The notes beneath the pieces were generated by a model, which worked only from the letters and a program-made list of their open reading frames with translations, did not search any database and was not told the origin of the DNA. The position numbers were made by a program, and so were the translations under genes. A DNA stretch of 64,000 nucleotides from Aspergillus flavus (lineage: Eukaryota > Ascomycota > Eurotiomycetes > Eurotiales > Aspergillaceae), in contig NC_092406.1 in NCBI RefSeq assembly GCF_009017415.1, positions 2,480,001 to 2,544,000 on the forward strand, given 5' to 3'. Shown in pieces: positions 12,036-24,462 of this stretch; within the stretch, counting starts at the first letter, position 1; every line of letters starts with the position of its first letter.

Positions 12036-12976
12036 ATGTTTATCATCCCATCTTTCAAACACACCAATCCCATACGATGCTCAACACCTTGTCTCCAACT
12101 CATGCTCATCCTCATACTCGCCAACTTGGCAAACACCCAACAAACAATCCAGACAACAATTCTGGTAACAGCAACGCCAACATCACCACACCCACCTTCC
12201 TATACATCACCTGAGGTATTCAGAGACACAATTCTCTCATCGAGCAACACCTACCGCAAAGAGCATAACGCGAGCGATCTCGTCTGGAACGAGACCTTGA
12301 CTCGGTATGCGAAAGATTGGGCCGAGGGCTGTAAATGGAAACATTCCGTACGTCCTACTTTCCTGCTCTATCTATCTGTTTGTCTTTTCTGTGTTATTTT
12401 TTTGGTTGAGATGTTGTACAGAGGGGAGTGGAAGTAGTGAAAGGGTTCGTTGTACTTATGCGAAAGATATATATATAGCACGGTCCATATGGCGAGAACC
12501 TCGCCTTCGGATACCAGAATGCCTCAGCCGCGGTCTTCGCATGGGGTGACGAACGTCGTATGTACGATTTCAAGAAACCGACGGGGTTTACCGAAGAGAC
12601 GGGGCATTTTACGCAGTTGGTTTGGAGGGCTACGACAGATGTTGGATGTGCGGCTATTGACTGCGGGTACGGCAACGGGACTGACGAGAATGAGAAGCGC
12701 GGGGATACGGGGTCCTATACGAGGGCTCAGGGATGGTATGTTGTTTGCGAGTATTCGCCGCCTGGGAATGTGATGGGGACTAGTAGGACTGCTGGTGGTG
12801 AGAATGGGCTCTTTAGAGTGAATGTGCAGTCGGCAAGTACGTATTCTGGACCGTACCCGACGGACTCTGGAAGCCCTCCTGCTAGTACTGGGGCGAGTGG
12901 CGCGGATCGAACGTTTATGGCTTGTGGGTGGATTTGGGTCTGGGTTGGAGTATTGATTTTGATGGTAATGGGCTAG
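12036..12976 (+). CDS. secreted CAP-superfamily (PR-1/SCP/Pry) protein, probably GPI-anchored
   Basis: Two exons, 12036-12347 and 12479-12976, joined in phase 0, encode 269 residues. The 130-nt intron separates CKWKHS from HGPYGENLA. The CAP signatures are present: GENLAFG, GHFTQLVWRAT (active-site-like His) and the terminal YVVCEYSPPGN. A hydrophobic stretch near residues 22-33 (LMLILILANLA) acts as signal peptide. A start at the inner Met (residue 22) would make it more typical. The protein ends in a Ser/Thr/Gly linker and a hydrophobic tail of about 20 residues, which fits GPI attachment. Yeast relatives (Pry proteins) bind and export sterols and fatty acids. The function of this copy is inference. 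Confidence 0.88.
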
Positions 12977-13350
12977 ATGATGGTATGTTTGGATAGCCAA
13001 TGAATAATATAGAAGAATTGTTTCTTTGCAAACACCAACTGACGAAGATTTATATAAGAACATCTTACTTCGTTAGCCTTGCAATATGCCGGCCTATTGT
13101 GTCATCTCTCATGCTACCATTGTTGCGCACATGACACTCCAGTTGGGAGATACGCAATACACATCTATTCACTTTTTGAAGTTCCAAACGTCCTTGGGCT
13201 GGAACAAAGCCAAACGGATCACAGAAACAAGCTCACAGGAGGAGAAGCGGGCGGCGCTTCGAAGAAGAGGGTGAGGATATCGACAGGCAAGATGTAGAAA
13301 TGAGGAAAATAAAATAGAAAGTGACATTAGATACGAAAGACATGACCCAA
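12977..13350. other. short intergenic stretch between convergent genes
   Basis: 3' ends of the CAP-family gene and eIF3b. No feature seen. Confidence 0.5.
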
Positions 13351-15776
13351 TCAACCGATAACTTCCTCGTTCTCCTCCACAATCTCTTCCACAATCTCTT
13401 CGACAACGGCCTCGCCCTGGTCCTCGGAGACAGGGGGAGCGTCCTTGGCAACCTTGGCATCGTCTGCATCTTCGGGGATACCGTACGCATCCTTCTCCTC
13501 GGCCATGAGCTCCTTCTCCCGGCGGAGCCAGGCAACCCACTCGTTGAGAACGCGCTTGCGCGTCTCGACAACGGCGGTGTTGGCAATGTCGACAGCATAC
13601 TTGTCTTCCTCGTCGAACTCCTTGGAGTACTCACGGAGGTTCTTGCGCACTTGCTTCTGCTCCTCCTTGCTAAGAAGAGTGGGTGGGCGAGGACGCCAAA
13701 CGAACTGCTTGAATTTATCGGTAGGGTGCTCAGCGAGGGTCTGACCGGCGAAAGTGTGAATGTTCCAGCCGTTTTCCATCTAGTAAAAAGATGTTAGTAA
13801 CAAATTCTTAATCAAACTAGGCACGATGCAGGGGTCTTACCGAATGAGTCCACACACTAGCACTGCTAACAACGTAGCGACCTGTAGGATCCCAGTCGAT
13901 ATCTGTGACACCGTAGTGCTCCACGGTCTTCATCAATTGGAGGTTGGCGGCCAGATCCTTCTCACCCTCAGCCTTTTCACCCTCAAAGTCCATATCCCAG
14001 AAGTCCAAATCGAAGTTCGATTGAGAGTGAACTGTGGCGACAACGACGAAACGGCCCTTGGGGGACCAGTAGATAGCGTTGCTCGTCTTCTTCTCGATGG
14101 TGCGCACAAGCTTGAAGTTACCAGCCTGGGGGCCCTTCTTTTCAGGAGCGAAGAAAGATACAGAGGTCTTGGGGAGAACAGCAGCACCGCTGGGGGCTTC
14201 ACCCGTAGTGATCAGGACAAAACGTCCACCGTTGGGTTCCCATGCAAAGTTGATCACGGTGTCTTTGAGACTGTCCACAACTTCAACAGGAACACCCTTC
14301 TCGCGCACCCGGAAAATCTCAAGGTTGGTAGCCATCGATTTCTTGGACTTGGAGTGACGATCAACCTTGACACAAACGTAGGTACCTTGAGACTGCCAGT
14401 GCAGCTTCACATCAGAGACGTTGAACAGGTTACGGGTTCGTACAATCTCCTTAGATGGAACGCTCATCAAGGCGACTCTTGCGGGATTGCTACCAATTTC
14501 AGGAGTCCAGAAGGAGAGGAGTTGTTCATATTGCTTGACACCATCACGGGTAACTGTTGCTGGCGACCATTCGAAGTCCATGACTCCATCAATTTTAACG
14601 GAAGTCTTACCCAGCAAGTTCATCCGAGGCAACTCGTAGATAGAGATAGACTGGCCCTGGAGCATTCTTGCGACGTACTTCTCATCAGCGGACCACTTGA
14701 AAGCGGGCCACTGCACCTTCTTCTTCGGGGCAGCATCGCCCTCAACAGGGCCTCCGGCGAGATCATGAGAAACGAAGGAACGCAGAGGCTTTCCAGAGAC
14801 GATATCCCAAACGATAATGTTCTTTCCATCCTCTTCGAAGGACAAGACAGGGTGACCCTCTTCAACCTGAATGGGGCGGGAAGACCAGGTGGTCAAGTAG
14901 CTCTCACCTGGCGAGAACTCGACGAGCTGAACAAACGGATGGGGGAACTGCTTCTGTTTCGAGAAAGCAGGACCGCCCCAGAGCTGCACGCCCTGGGGGT
15001 GGACGGATGCAAGGTATGTACCCTTGGGGGACCACTGAACGAAGAGCTGTGTCCAATGAGCACGATCGACGACGTTCTCTGGCGGATTGTTCTTGTTGTT
15101 CCAGAACACGCCAACTTTGTCATTACGGTAGAGGGCGAACTGGTCACGGGCGTTGGGGTCGGACAACCATGAGCGGAGGTGCTCCTTCTCCTTGAAAGGT
15201 TCGACAGTTGGGGGCTTATATTCCTCATCGATGCGTCCTTCACGACCATAGCGATCAATATCCATCAATTTGTTCACGGCAAGGGTGTGCTTCTTGTCGA
15301 GAGGTGTTCCGTGCAGCTGCTTGACTGCGGCAATGGCTTGTTCGGGGGTTTCATATTCGACAAAGGCGAAACTGCACAAACGAAACATTAAACCTTTCCT
15401 TCGTTCATTACCAGTATTTCCCCGGTACGTACCCTTCGGACATGTTCTTGTCGTTGGTTGGCATGAAAACGGCATCTTCGGAGGTGTGGCCGACCGCGTT
15501 GAGTTTCCTCAGCAAGAATTTGATAAGCTTCTGTCTGCTCTCTTCCGGCACGATCGGGAGTCCATCGATGACGATAAATGTATCCAAGCCCTCCTCGAGC
15601 TTCACTTCAAACTGCTCCTTGAGATCTAAAAATCGGAAAAGCGGTATTAGCGAAGAGGGGCACGGGACCTAAAAAGAGACGAATGATAAAGAATCGCACT
15701 CACCGGAGAAGTCAATCTCCTCCTCCTCCTCTTCGTGGAGATCCTGCTCGGACAGGGTATCGAAACTGGGCGCCAT
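13351..15776 (-). CDS. PRT1: translation initiation factor eIF3 subunit b
   Basis: Four exons keep phase: 15704-15776, 15433-15625, 13841-15371 and 13351-13779. They encode 741 residues, the usual fungal length. An acidic N-terminus ([14 protein letters not shown]) is followed by an RRM at about residues 40-125 ([10 protein letters not shown], then [12 protein letters not shown]). A WD-type beta-propeller covers most of the rest ([27 protein letters not shown]). The C-terminus is a helix of the type that docks other eIF3 subunits, ending in an acidic [13 protein letters not shown] repeat. eIF3b is the scaffold of eIF3 and helps to recruit mRNA to the 40S subunit. It diverges from the SWIB gene. 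Confidence 0.97.
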
Positions 15777-16418
15777 GATTGCTGGGGGGCGTTTCGAGGG
15801 CGATGGGGGTGGAGAGGAATCGAGAGTGAGAGAGCCGCTCTGATTTTCTGCTGGTCGTCCCCGTTTTGCCTGGTTTTAGGGCAAAAAGAACAAATCCCAA
15901 CCACAGCCGCTTCTGTGTGCGAACGCGCTGACTCAGCCGTGTTTTCTTCACGTGACGAGTCCCGACCGACCCCAGTCGCCCGCATAACCTCCAGTGTTAG
16001 TAAACCTTACTTTACCGTAACCGACTGTACGGCCTGACTTGACATACAGTTGGAGATCCATAACAGTTCGCGATCCTTGAACACAATTCGTCCCAGATTG
16101 CTTTGATATTGCGGGTGCAAGGTGCTGGTCGTTGTGGGCCGGCTAACTCCATTATTTCCTTTTGCTTTTATCTGATCTATCTTGTGTTCCTGTTCTGTTA
16201 CACCTTTTTTTGGAGATTTCCTTCTTATGCCCCGCCGGTCCTAAGCGCCAGCGCTACGCCCAGATCTGGACGATCGATCTCCAACAGTACGATTCACTAC
16301 CTCTCCTCTCCTACTGTAAAGCCAGCGTTATCGACTCTGCGACTGTGCCCAATCCAGCGATTGAAGCAATTACCACTGTATTTCCTAACGAGAAGGTAAT
16401 CCGAGCTACGTTGTCAGG
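15777..16418. promoter_or_regulatory. divergent promoter of eIF3b and the SWIB gene, with a CACGTG site
   Basis: These 642 bp separate two divergent start codons. A CACGTGA element at 15949-15955 lies about 175 bp upstream of the eIF3b ATG. ORFs on the plus strand at 16103-16683 are leader or intron sequence read through. Confidence 0.4.
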
Positions 16419-17573
16419 ATGTCGCGTAAGTTCCGCTGGCTACAATGTTCCCGGGTCGTGCACAAGCCGCCGAAGTCGCTCTGAACTGACATCATTCGCG
16501 ATGCGCCAGTCTCTCCAGAAGCCCGCGACCAATATGTACCAATCATTGACTCGATCCTGGCGAAGAGCGACCTTAATACTATCTCCGAGAAGCGAATCCG
16601 TAAAGGGCTTCAGGAAGAGGTCGGCTATGATCTTACTCCGCAGAAGGTTTGTTCCGCGTCAAGTCACGTCGCAAAACCATTGATATTAATATCACTTGAT
16701 TTCACTGTAATTTTACACTATACTAACGTATATCTCTTGACTAGGCTGTGATTAAGCAGCTTATCATGGAACGGTTCGACATCTTTGCCGAGAATGGTGG
16801 TATAGAAGCTTCTCCCGAGGCGGCGGTCGCTACTGCTCCTGCGACCAATGGCCACAGCTCTGCGACACCGGTCGAGGCTTCGTCCCCTGCCCAATCCTCC
16901 AAGTCACAGAAACGTCAGGCGGATAGTGTGGAACGCGAATCAGACAAAACTCCTCCGATGAAGAGGAAAAAGCCCGATCACGATGTGGATGCGGATGCCC
17001 TTTTCGCGGCAAAGTTGCAGGCGGAGGAGAACATGCGTGCCCGTCCCACTCGCGGTGCTAGCGCACGTAAAGTTCAGCCGGCAAAGAAGAAGACAACCAA
17101 GGCTAAAACGTCGAAAAAGGTCAAGGCGGAGGACGACTCAGATGTCGACTCCAGTTCGGACTCCAAGAAAGTAAACCGCTCTGGTGGATTTCATGTATGC
17201 ACTACTATACTTTTGGAGTAATATGTCTAGTACTAACAGTGACACACAGAAACCGCTTACTCTTTCACCGGCATTGTCAGCGCTGCTGGGTGGTGAAGAG
17301 TCGGTATGTATTCTCTTTGGTCTTGCTTGCTTGACGCCTTCGCATTTCACCGTATACTTGGATCAGAGGCAGCTAATATTCCCCCAGCTTTCGCGACCCC
17401 AGACGGTAAAGAAGGTCTGGGCGTATATCCGCGAGCACGAACTTCAAGATCCCACCGACCGACGTCAAATCCGCTGCGACGAACCGATGCGCGCGGTCTT
17501 TAAGCAGGACCGCATACATATGTTTACGATGACAAAGATCCTCAGCCAAAATTTGTACAGCCCCGATGAATAG
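16419..17573 (+). CDS. DEK_C and SWIB/MDM2 domain chromatin protein (UAF30-like)
   Basis: Five exons keep phase: 16419-16425, 16510-16646, 16745-17194, 17250-17303 and 17388-17573. They encode 277 residues. The first exon is only 7 nt (ATG TCG C), and splicing gives MSLSPEARDQYVP. Residues 2-55 form a DEK_C domain (ISEKRIRKGLQEEVG). A basic, Lys-rich linker with nuclear-localisation-like clusters follows (PPMKRKKP; AKKKTTKAKTSKK). The C-terminal 80 residues are a SWIB domain (KPLTLSPALSALLG; SRPQTVKKVWAYIREH; MTKILSQNL). In yeast, a protein of this type, Uaf30, serves the RNA polymerase I upstream activating factor. The domain call is firm; the rDNA role is inferred. Confidence 0.9.
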
Positions 17574-18518
17574 TCTCCATATCTGGAGGGAGACCTACAC
17601 CATACATAGCCTTCAGGGAGGGCAAAATTTGCGTCGTGCCCGTCGCTATACTTCACGAATATTTGCTATTATTTGTTTTGCTTTGATTTTGCTTTGCAGC
17701 ACCGCATATGATAACCAGGAGCCGTCATTTTGATTATCGAGATCTTATGTTGTACTCAGTTTACCCTCATTGGCGACATAATTGCCTTACTTTCTTTTGT
17801 TACTTTACCTGCTATTTCTCCAGCGGGAGTTGGTACTGCCTTGCAGATTGGCGCGATGGATGCTGTCGGCTAGAGAACCGTCGCTGTTTCAGAAGAATCC
17901 TGCGGGGATGTCTTCTGCCATTACATATTATTATTATTATTATGACATAGCATGAGCAATGCGCAGTATTCAAGTAGACCGCGGACCTGCGTAGGCAGAT
18001 TTTCGGGAAATAAAAATAGGCCCCATATACCTGTACTTTGGACGGGAAAATAGTCCCACTGGCATTAGACGAAACCAGCGACTAGCATGGAAGATTCCTT
18101 GAGTCAATCGAGTCAACTAACAGTCTAGATGTCGGTGAAAAAGCCATTTGAAAAGAAATTCTAGACATTCAAGTCGGGAGGCGGTGATATCAAATTCGTG
18201 TGAGTCGAAATGACGCCGATGGGAGTCATTGCGGAAAGTTAATTAGCTGGTTAAATAAATAAAATGGGGATTTTTAGTGATTTAATAAAGCTGCTCACTA
18301 AGCACGCCGACAGCCAACATTTTCGCCCGCCGCTTGTCAATTTGTCCCCCTCACTGCCACCAGCCACACTAGGATCATTATCCCCGCAGGGAAAGTGTTT
18401 GTCGCGCAGTGTCAGAAGGAGCGCCGAGCTCTTCTAATCCCTGGGAGCTGATTTCCGAGCCTGTACACTATTGAAATTGTTTCCGTCGTGCCAACTCCCA
18501 CCTTTATATCCGCCCTCC
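17574..18518. other. intergenic between co-oriented genes
   Basis: No gene is recognisable. A short ATT microsatellite lies within it. AT-rich and polypyrimidine stretches precede the HEL2 start. Confidence 0.45.
17926..17943. repeat. ATT trinucleotide microsatellite
   Basis: About six tandem ATT units in the 3' flank of the SWIB gene. Confidence 0.8.
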
Positions 18519-20983
18519 ATGTCTGACACTCAGCCGCCACAAGGCTCCGGATCGCAAGGACCAAAGCGTGGTGGTCGTCGCGGACGAGGACGGGGAGCAG
18601 GCCAACCTTCGGCAAGAATTGAGAACTCGCAGCAGTCGACTGAAGGCAGCGGAAAAGGCTCAAGATCTAGGGGTAGTGGGCCCCGCAGAGGAGGAGGGGG
18701 TCGCGATAAGCAGAACCGCAGCGCCCCTAATAAGGATTCCGGGCCGGAGCCCAGTGGACAATCGACTCAAGGGCCGACTACAGTGGCAGAAGACAAGGGT
18801 AAGAAGGCAGCTGCGGCGCTCGCAGACGACGCCGATGATGGAGAGATTTGCTTCATCTGTGCGTCAAATGTCGAACATACATCTGTTGCGCCGTGTAATC
18901 ATCGCACTTGCCATATCTGCGCGTTGAGACTCCGAGCATTGTATAAGAACAAAGCCTGTGCGCATTGTCGGGTACGCTTTATATTTCGATCCACACACCT
19001 TGGGTACCTTGGGGTTATACTAATGTCTGTCGTTTGGGGTAGACTGAATCGAGCTACGTGATTTTCACGAATGACCATGTGAAGCCTTTCCAGGATTTCA
19101 AAGACTCGGACTTTTCGCAGAAAGATGATAACCTTGGGATCAAATATGAAAATAACGAGATCTTTGAGGACACAGTCCTCTTGCTCCGATACAATTGCCC
19201 GGACACAGATTGCGACGTGGCTTGCTTGGGATGGCCAGACCTGCATCGCCACGTTAAGAGCAAGCATGGTAAAGTAATGTGGTATGTGATGCTTCTCCGA
19301 ATTGCTATAAACTGGCATGTAACTCACATTTGGCTCTTATCTTCTAGCGATCTGTGTACGCGAAACAAGAAAGTCTTCACCCATGAACACGAACTCTTCA
19401 CTGTGGCGGAGTTGCGCAAGCACGAGAAGTACGGAGATCATGTTCCTGGAGCCGTTGAACAGAGTGGCTTTAAGGGTCACCCTGAATGTGGTTTCTGCCG
19501 TCAACGGTTTTATGGCGACGATGAACTGTACGCTCACTGTCGCGATCGCCATGAAAGGTGTCATATTTGTGATAGACGGTCCGGGAGTCGTCAACAGCAG
19601 TATTATATTGACTATAATGCGCTCGAGGATCACTTCCAGAAGGACCATTTCCTGTGCCTGGACAAGGAGTGTTTGGAGAAAAAGTTTGTTGTGTTCGAAT
19701 CTGAAATGGACATGAAAGCTCACCAATTGGAATGTCATCCAAATGGTCTTTCCAAGGATGCGAGACGCGACGCACGAACTGTGGATCTGTCATCTTTCGA
19801 CTACAGAACGCCGTATCAACCTCAGAGACAACGTCGTGGCGCTGGTCGTGGGCGTGACCCAAATTCAGAGCCTCTTCCTGTGTCCTCCGCACAATCATTA
19901 ACAAGAGCCCAAATTGCTTACCAAAGACAAATGGCCATTCAAAGTGCGCAGTCAGTATCAACTCGCAGCTTCGGAGGTCAACTAACCCGTAATGATACTC
20001 AAACTGTGCACGCTCCCCCGCGTACACCAGCCTCTCGAACACCCCCAGTTGCGTCCACCCCTGTGCCGGAACTGCAGAATCTCAGTCTCGGTCATGATTC
20101 CGGATCTGCTACGCCTGAGGAACAGGCCCGCCGTCTGCGTCATGCAGCCGTGATCGAACGTGCCGCCAATCTTCTTGGTAATGACCAGAATAAACTGAAT
20201 GAATTCCGCTCCAAAGTATCCACCTACCGCACCTCTGCCCTAACAGCCACCGAGCTGATTGACGCCTTTTTCTCCCTCTTTGACACCTCCACCAACGAGC
20301 TAGGCAAACTCGTCAAGGAGCTTGCAGAGATCTACGAAAACGACTCCAAACGCACCGCACTACTCAAGGCCTGGAATGACTGGCGGGCCATCAATGAAGA
20401 TTACCCAGCCCTTCCAGGCCCCGGTGGCGTCCTACCAGGCATGTCCCCAAGCACCGTGAACGGCAGCGGTGCCGGAGGCAAACGTGTCCTCCGACTAAAA
20501 TCCTCAACCGCCCAGTCCTCCCGCTCAGCCGTCGGCAGGAGCGGTGCCCTCCCCTCAGGCTCATCCTCAAGCAACCCCTTCCCTCCTCTCTCCTCGACAG
20601 TCTCCAAAAAGTCCACCGCCGCAACCAACAACAACACCCCCTGGGCCACGGCATCCCCTGCCCCATCCTACGCCGGCCCATCCTCTCGTCCTGCCCCCAA
20701 ACCTAGTAATACCCCTCGCCCTGTAAACACCCGCAACGCCGAAGCTTTCCCGGCGCTCCCTGCTGCCCCTAAACCAAATGTCCTCATGGCCGGCCTCACC
20801 CGCGGAACGGTCCGTGTCCGCTGGGATGGACGAGATGCTCCGAACTCAAATGCCTGGACCTCAGGCGGATCAGGCACCAGTACCCCCGGCGAACCAGAAT
20901 CCGATTTCGGGGAGTCTTCTGCTGGCGGCGGTAAGAAGGGCAAGGGGAAGAAGGGAAAACAGACTCTTTTCCATTTTGGTTAA
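18519..20983 (+). CDS. HEL2: Hel2/ZNF598-type RING E3 ubiquitin ligase
   Basis: Three exons keep phase: 18519-18971, 19043-19281 and 19348-20983. They encode 775 residues. The N-terminal 60 residues are Gly/Arg-rich. A RING finger spans Cys111 to Cys150 (CFICASNVEH; CNHRTCHIC; ACAHCR). C2H2-like zinc fingers follow (HPECGFCRQRFYGDDELYAH; CHICDRRSG; HLCLDKECL-like pairs). The last third is low-complexity Ser/Pro-rich with a conserved C-terminus. This order is that of Hel2/ZNF598, which senses collided ribosomes and ubiquitinates 40S proteins to start ribosome-associated quality control. The start at 18519 leaves MSDTQPPQ; an in-frame upstream ATG at 18471 would add 16 residues. It converges on MSH4. 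Confidence 0.93.
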
Positions 20984-21272
20984 GGAGCGTGATCACTGTC
21001 TTGGTCTACTATTGGAGGCCTACGGCATTGTGCTGTTTAGCTTTTGTTATTAAGCGAGTCATAATAGAACTGTGATACGCAAGTTTACAAAGTGTTAAAA
21101 GGAGTGGTGTTGATATTTGATGTAACTGGAAAACAAACGGTCTGTCTTGGCTATGGTTTTATGAATTATGAAGTAGAAGATTGGTAACTGAATGATTTCA
21201 TTCTGATAAGATATATCAATGCTTCCAGGGTTAGTAGACATTAACAGCCGCCATCTCAACAATCAGTGCTCC

Positions 21273-24216
21273 TCACTCTTCCAAACTACTATTCTCGGAC
21301 ACATCGTCGGAAGAAATCTCTATAATGGACCTTTCCTCAACTGACGAGTTGAGAAGGGGTACCGAACTTTCCTCGCGATCTGACTGATGATCCACAGTAT
21401 TAGGTCCTGTCACTTCAATCAATTCCGAAAAGGACCTCTCCTGTTCTTCGCCATCCTCAGAACCACAAGACACAGACTCATCCTCATCAATCGCCGCCAT
21501 CCGCAACGCAAACTCATCCTGGAGTCGCTTCAGCCATTTTCGAAGTGTCTCACCTTCCAATTTCCCATCTCGGGCCTGCAAAAGCTGCTCCTTAAGCGAG
21601 AGAATCAGGTTTCGTTTCCGCGAGACAGCCAGAGCTCTAGATTTACTGTGACGACGTTGCGCAATTTGGTTCATTTTCTCCGAGACTGTTTGCGCATACT
21701 CTAGCACGCCAGGAGGTAGATCAACGAGTTTAGCAAGAGCAAGGCCATAGGAGCGGTTTGTTTCGGGGCCTTCGGCTATTTTGTACAACATCGTCATCTT
21801 AGACGTGTCAGGGGATATCTCCGCCGCGAGATGGAGGCTGACGACGCCACTGCGTTCGGCCATGATCACGGCGAGGTCGTGGAAGTGGGTGACGAACCAA
21901 ACGAGGGCGTGGCTCTCGACGAGGGCTTCTGCGATGGCGATGGCGATGGCTAGACCGTCTGTTGTGCTGGTGCCGCGGCCGAGTTCGTCGACGATGACCA
22001 TGCTCCTTGATTCGATATTGCGGAGGATGAAGGCCATCTCGCGCATTTCAGCGGCGAAGGTCGATACGTTTGCTTCTAGGTCATCGGCGGTTGAAACGCG
22101 AGCGAAGAGTTGGTGCACGATTGGGAAGGAGGCGTATTCTGCTGGAATGAACGAGCCGATTTGGGCCATGATGGTCATTAGGGCTAGGGAGCGGATGTAG
22201 GTAGATTTGCCGCTCATGTTGCAGCCAGTGATGATTTGGAAACGGGACTGCTGGGTTGCGTAGGCGTCGTTTGGGATGAATTTCTTGGTATGTATTTTCT
22301 CGCGGATGGGGTGTCGTCCTGACTTGATGGCGAGGACATCTGTTAATTCTGCTCGGACGTAGTCGTAGTTTGTAGCTAGCTGTGCGAATGCGGATAGCAT
22401 GTCAAGCATGGCAATGGCTTCACTGATTTTGAAGAGGTGGGCAATTTCGGAGCGGATGTCCTCGATCAGTTCGTGGACAGTCTGGTCGCTCATGTTGATT
22501 ACCTCGTTATGTGCATCGATGATTTTCTGGTTCATTTTGACTAAGTCAAGAGTTTGGCATTCTATGCGGTTCTTCTTGCGGTATATGTTGATGAATACTT
22601 CAGGGAGTGTGTTTACTTCGGTAGCTGATATATTGATGTAGTATTGGCGTGCTGTGTCGAACTTCAAATCGAGGGCTATTCCATGAGACTCTACAGCGCA
22701 TTAAATTTGTGTGATCTACAACGAGTCCTACCTACTCACCTGAAAGCTTTGTAATGAGATCTGCAGCATCCATGTTTGCTTCTTTGTATGTCTGTCTCGC
22801 GACATCTAGTAGACTGTTGACTCCGGCCTGTATCGCCGGATTATCAGACAGCCGTACTGGGAATATAGCAGCTTAAGCGACAAATACGTACCCTGACACA
22901 GTATATACGCTGATTCCTAAGATCAAGCGGCCTTGTTTGGTATGTTACATACTCATTGAGGGTTGACTCAATTAACTCTTCAACTGCTCGATGACCTGCT
23001 GGAGCGCATAGCTATAGCCTGGTTAGACCTGTAATGTAGCAGGTCATGAGTATACTACTTCTCTGATGGTCAGTAAAAGGCTGCTTTGAGCCGTTGCAAG
23101 AGCCTTGTATACTGATCTAATTGAAGACACGTAAGTCTTGAGCATGATGACGTTGTTGACTGATTGTTCGACGTATTGAAAGGTTCGTTTAGTTGGAACG
23201 AGGATGAGCTAGGCTGTTAGAAGCGATAAGCGTCAAAAGGCTTATCTACTCACAGATGTTAAGACTTTATCTGCGTCGATGAAACCCTTGAGGGCTGTTG
23301 GAAGTTTGAAGCATAACAATTTAGTATAGGACTAGCAAGGGACCTATGTTTCTCACCTTGTCTAACCGATACAAACATTTCCCCTTTTGTAGATAAATCC
23401 TCCACGGCATCATATCGAGCTGACAACTTCGAAACCTCCGTAGAGGGCTGTAGAATATTGGCTCTCAGAAGCCTACCACCCATGGGAGTTAGTGATTCAT
23501 TCATAAGTCCGAAGAGACTATCCTTTGATCTGGCATTCTGCAGATTCTGGATCAATTCCAAGGAAACTATGGTGGATAAGTCAATCAGCATGGACCCCTG
23601 GGAGGGCTCGAAACGGATGCGAAGGGAATGCGAAGTGAACGTCTTATTTAGCTCTAGCTCAACATATCTCAGGACCTATACAAACTTAGTGAGGCCTACA
23701 TATGTGGTCGTTTGCACATACGGCAGCAAAACAACAAGCAGCGAAATAATTACCTCCCAAGGTAATCTTGATAGACTCAATATCCTCTGGAAAAGCTAGT
23801 CGATCCACATACTCATGGCCGGTTTTCTCCGACCAGTCCCTGCGGTCTAAGAATGTGAATGTTGTTTCTTGGATATTTTCTTGAATGATATAGAATAGTT
23901 TGGAGTCTTTGGCTGTATTCATGAACAGTATCTCTGTGGGCTCAAACACCCCGATCTTGGTAACTGTTTTGACATAAGTCTGGCTGTCACATATCTGACA
24001 CAGAACTGCTTCCGCCGTTGATAAATTTATAAAAGTAAGGCCAACTGTAGACGAGATACCACGCGACTCGCTGACAGCACATATGATCTCCTGAGATGCG
24101 ACGCTTGTTGCTGTCGTAGGAGGTCTTGTTCGGAGGGGTCCACTGCTTTGCCTCGAGAGAGGAACGAATGAATCAGTCGCTCCCAGGGAAGAAGCTCTAG
24201 ACATCAAGACTGACAT
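21273..24216 (-). CDS. MSH4: MutS homologue Msh4, meiotic crossover factor
   Basis: Eight exons keep phase: 23722-24216, 23357-23675, 23254-23294, 23059-23208, 22953-23011, 22892-22916, 22740-22827 and 21273-22690. They encode 864 residues, normal for Msh4. The ATPase has Walker A TGCNMSGKST (547-556) and Walker B VIVDELGRG (Asp627, Glu628), then STTDGLA and FVTHFHDLA. The middle carries NNVIMLKTYVSSIR and LRNQRIYCVRAGVN-type segments found in Msh4 and not in the repair MutS proteins. No mismatch-recognition domain I is present, as expected for Msh4. With Msh5 it stabilises Holliday-junction intermediates and promotes crossovers. Exon 6 is only 25 nt. It shares its promoter with RSA4. Confidence 0.96.
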
Positions 24217-24462
24217 TCTACAGGGTAAAGTAATTCCAATCTTGGAGTAAAAAAAAGAGGGGAAAAGAATTTCTCCATGTAATTGAGAGAGAAGAAGGAA
24301 AGAAAGTTATATACTCTCGAATACTATTGATACAGAGAGGATAACCAAATACAGTTTAGCGCCGATCCACTACTCCGCGATAAGTGGGATTTTATGATAG
24401 CCGTTGAAATTTTTATTCAAGACCGACTTCAATACAAACAAACATTTCATTTGAGTGGCAAC
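24217..24462. promoter_or_regulatory. 246-bp bidirectional promoter of MSH4 and RSA4
   Basis: The start codons of a meiotic gene and a constitutive ribosome-biogenesis gene lie only 246 bp apart, head to head, so their promoters must overlap. Confidence 0.6.

Noticed and set aside
12524..13063. 179-codon minus-strand ORF
   Set aside because: Antisense shadow of the second CAP exon; Arg/Ser/Pro bias is typical of such mirrors.
13826..15172. 448-codon open frame antisense to eIF3b
   Set aside because: It is the mirror of strongly coding sequence; the minus strand has all eIF3b domains and correct splice junctions.
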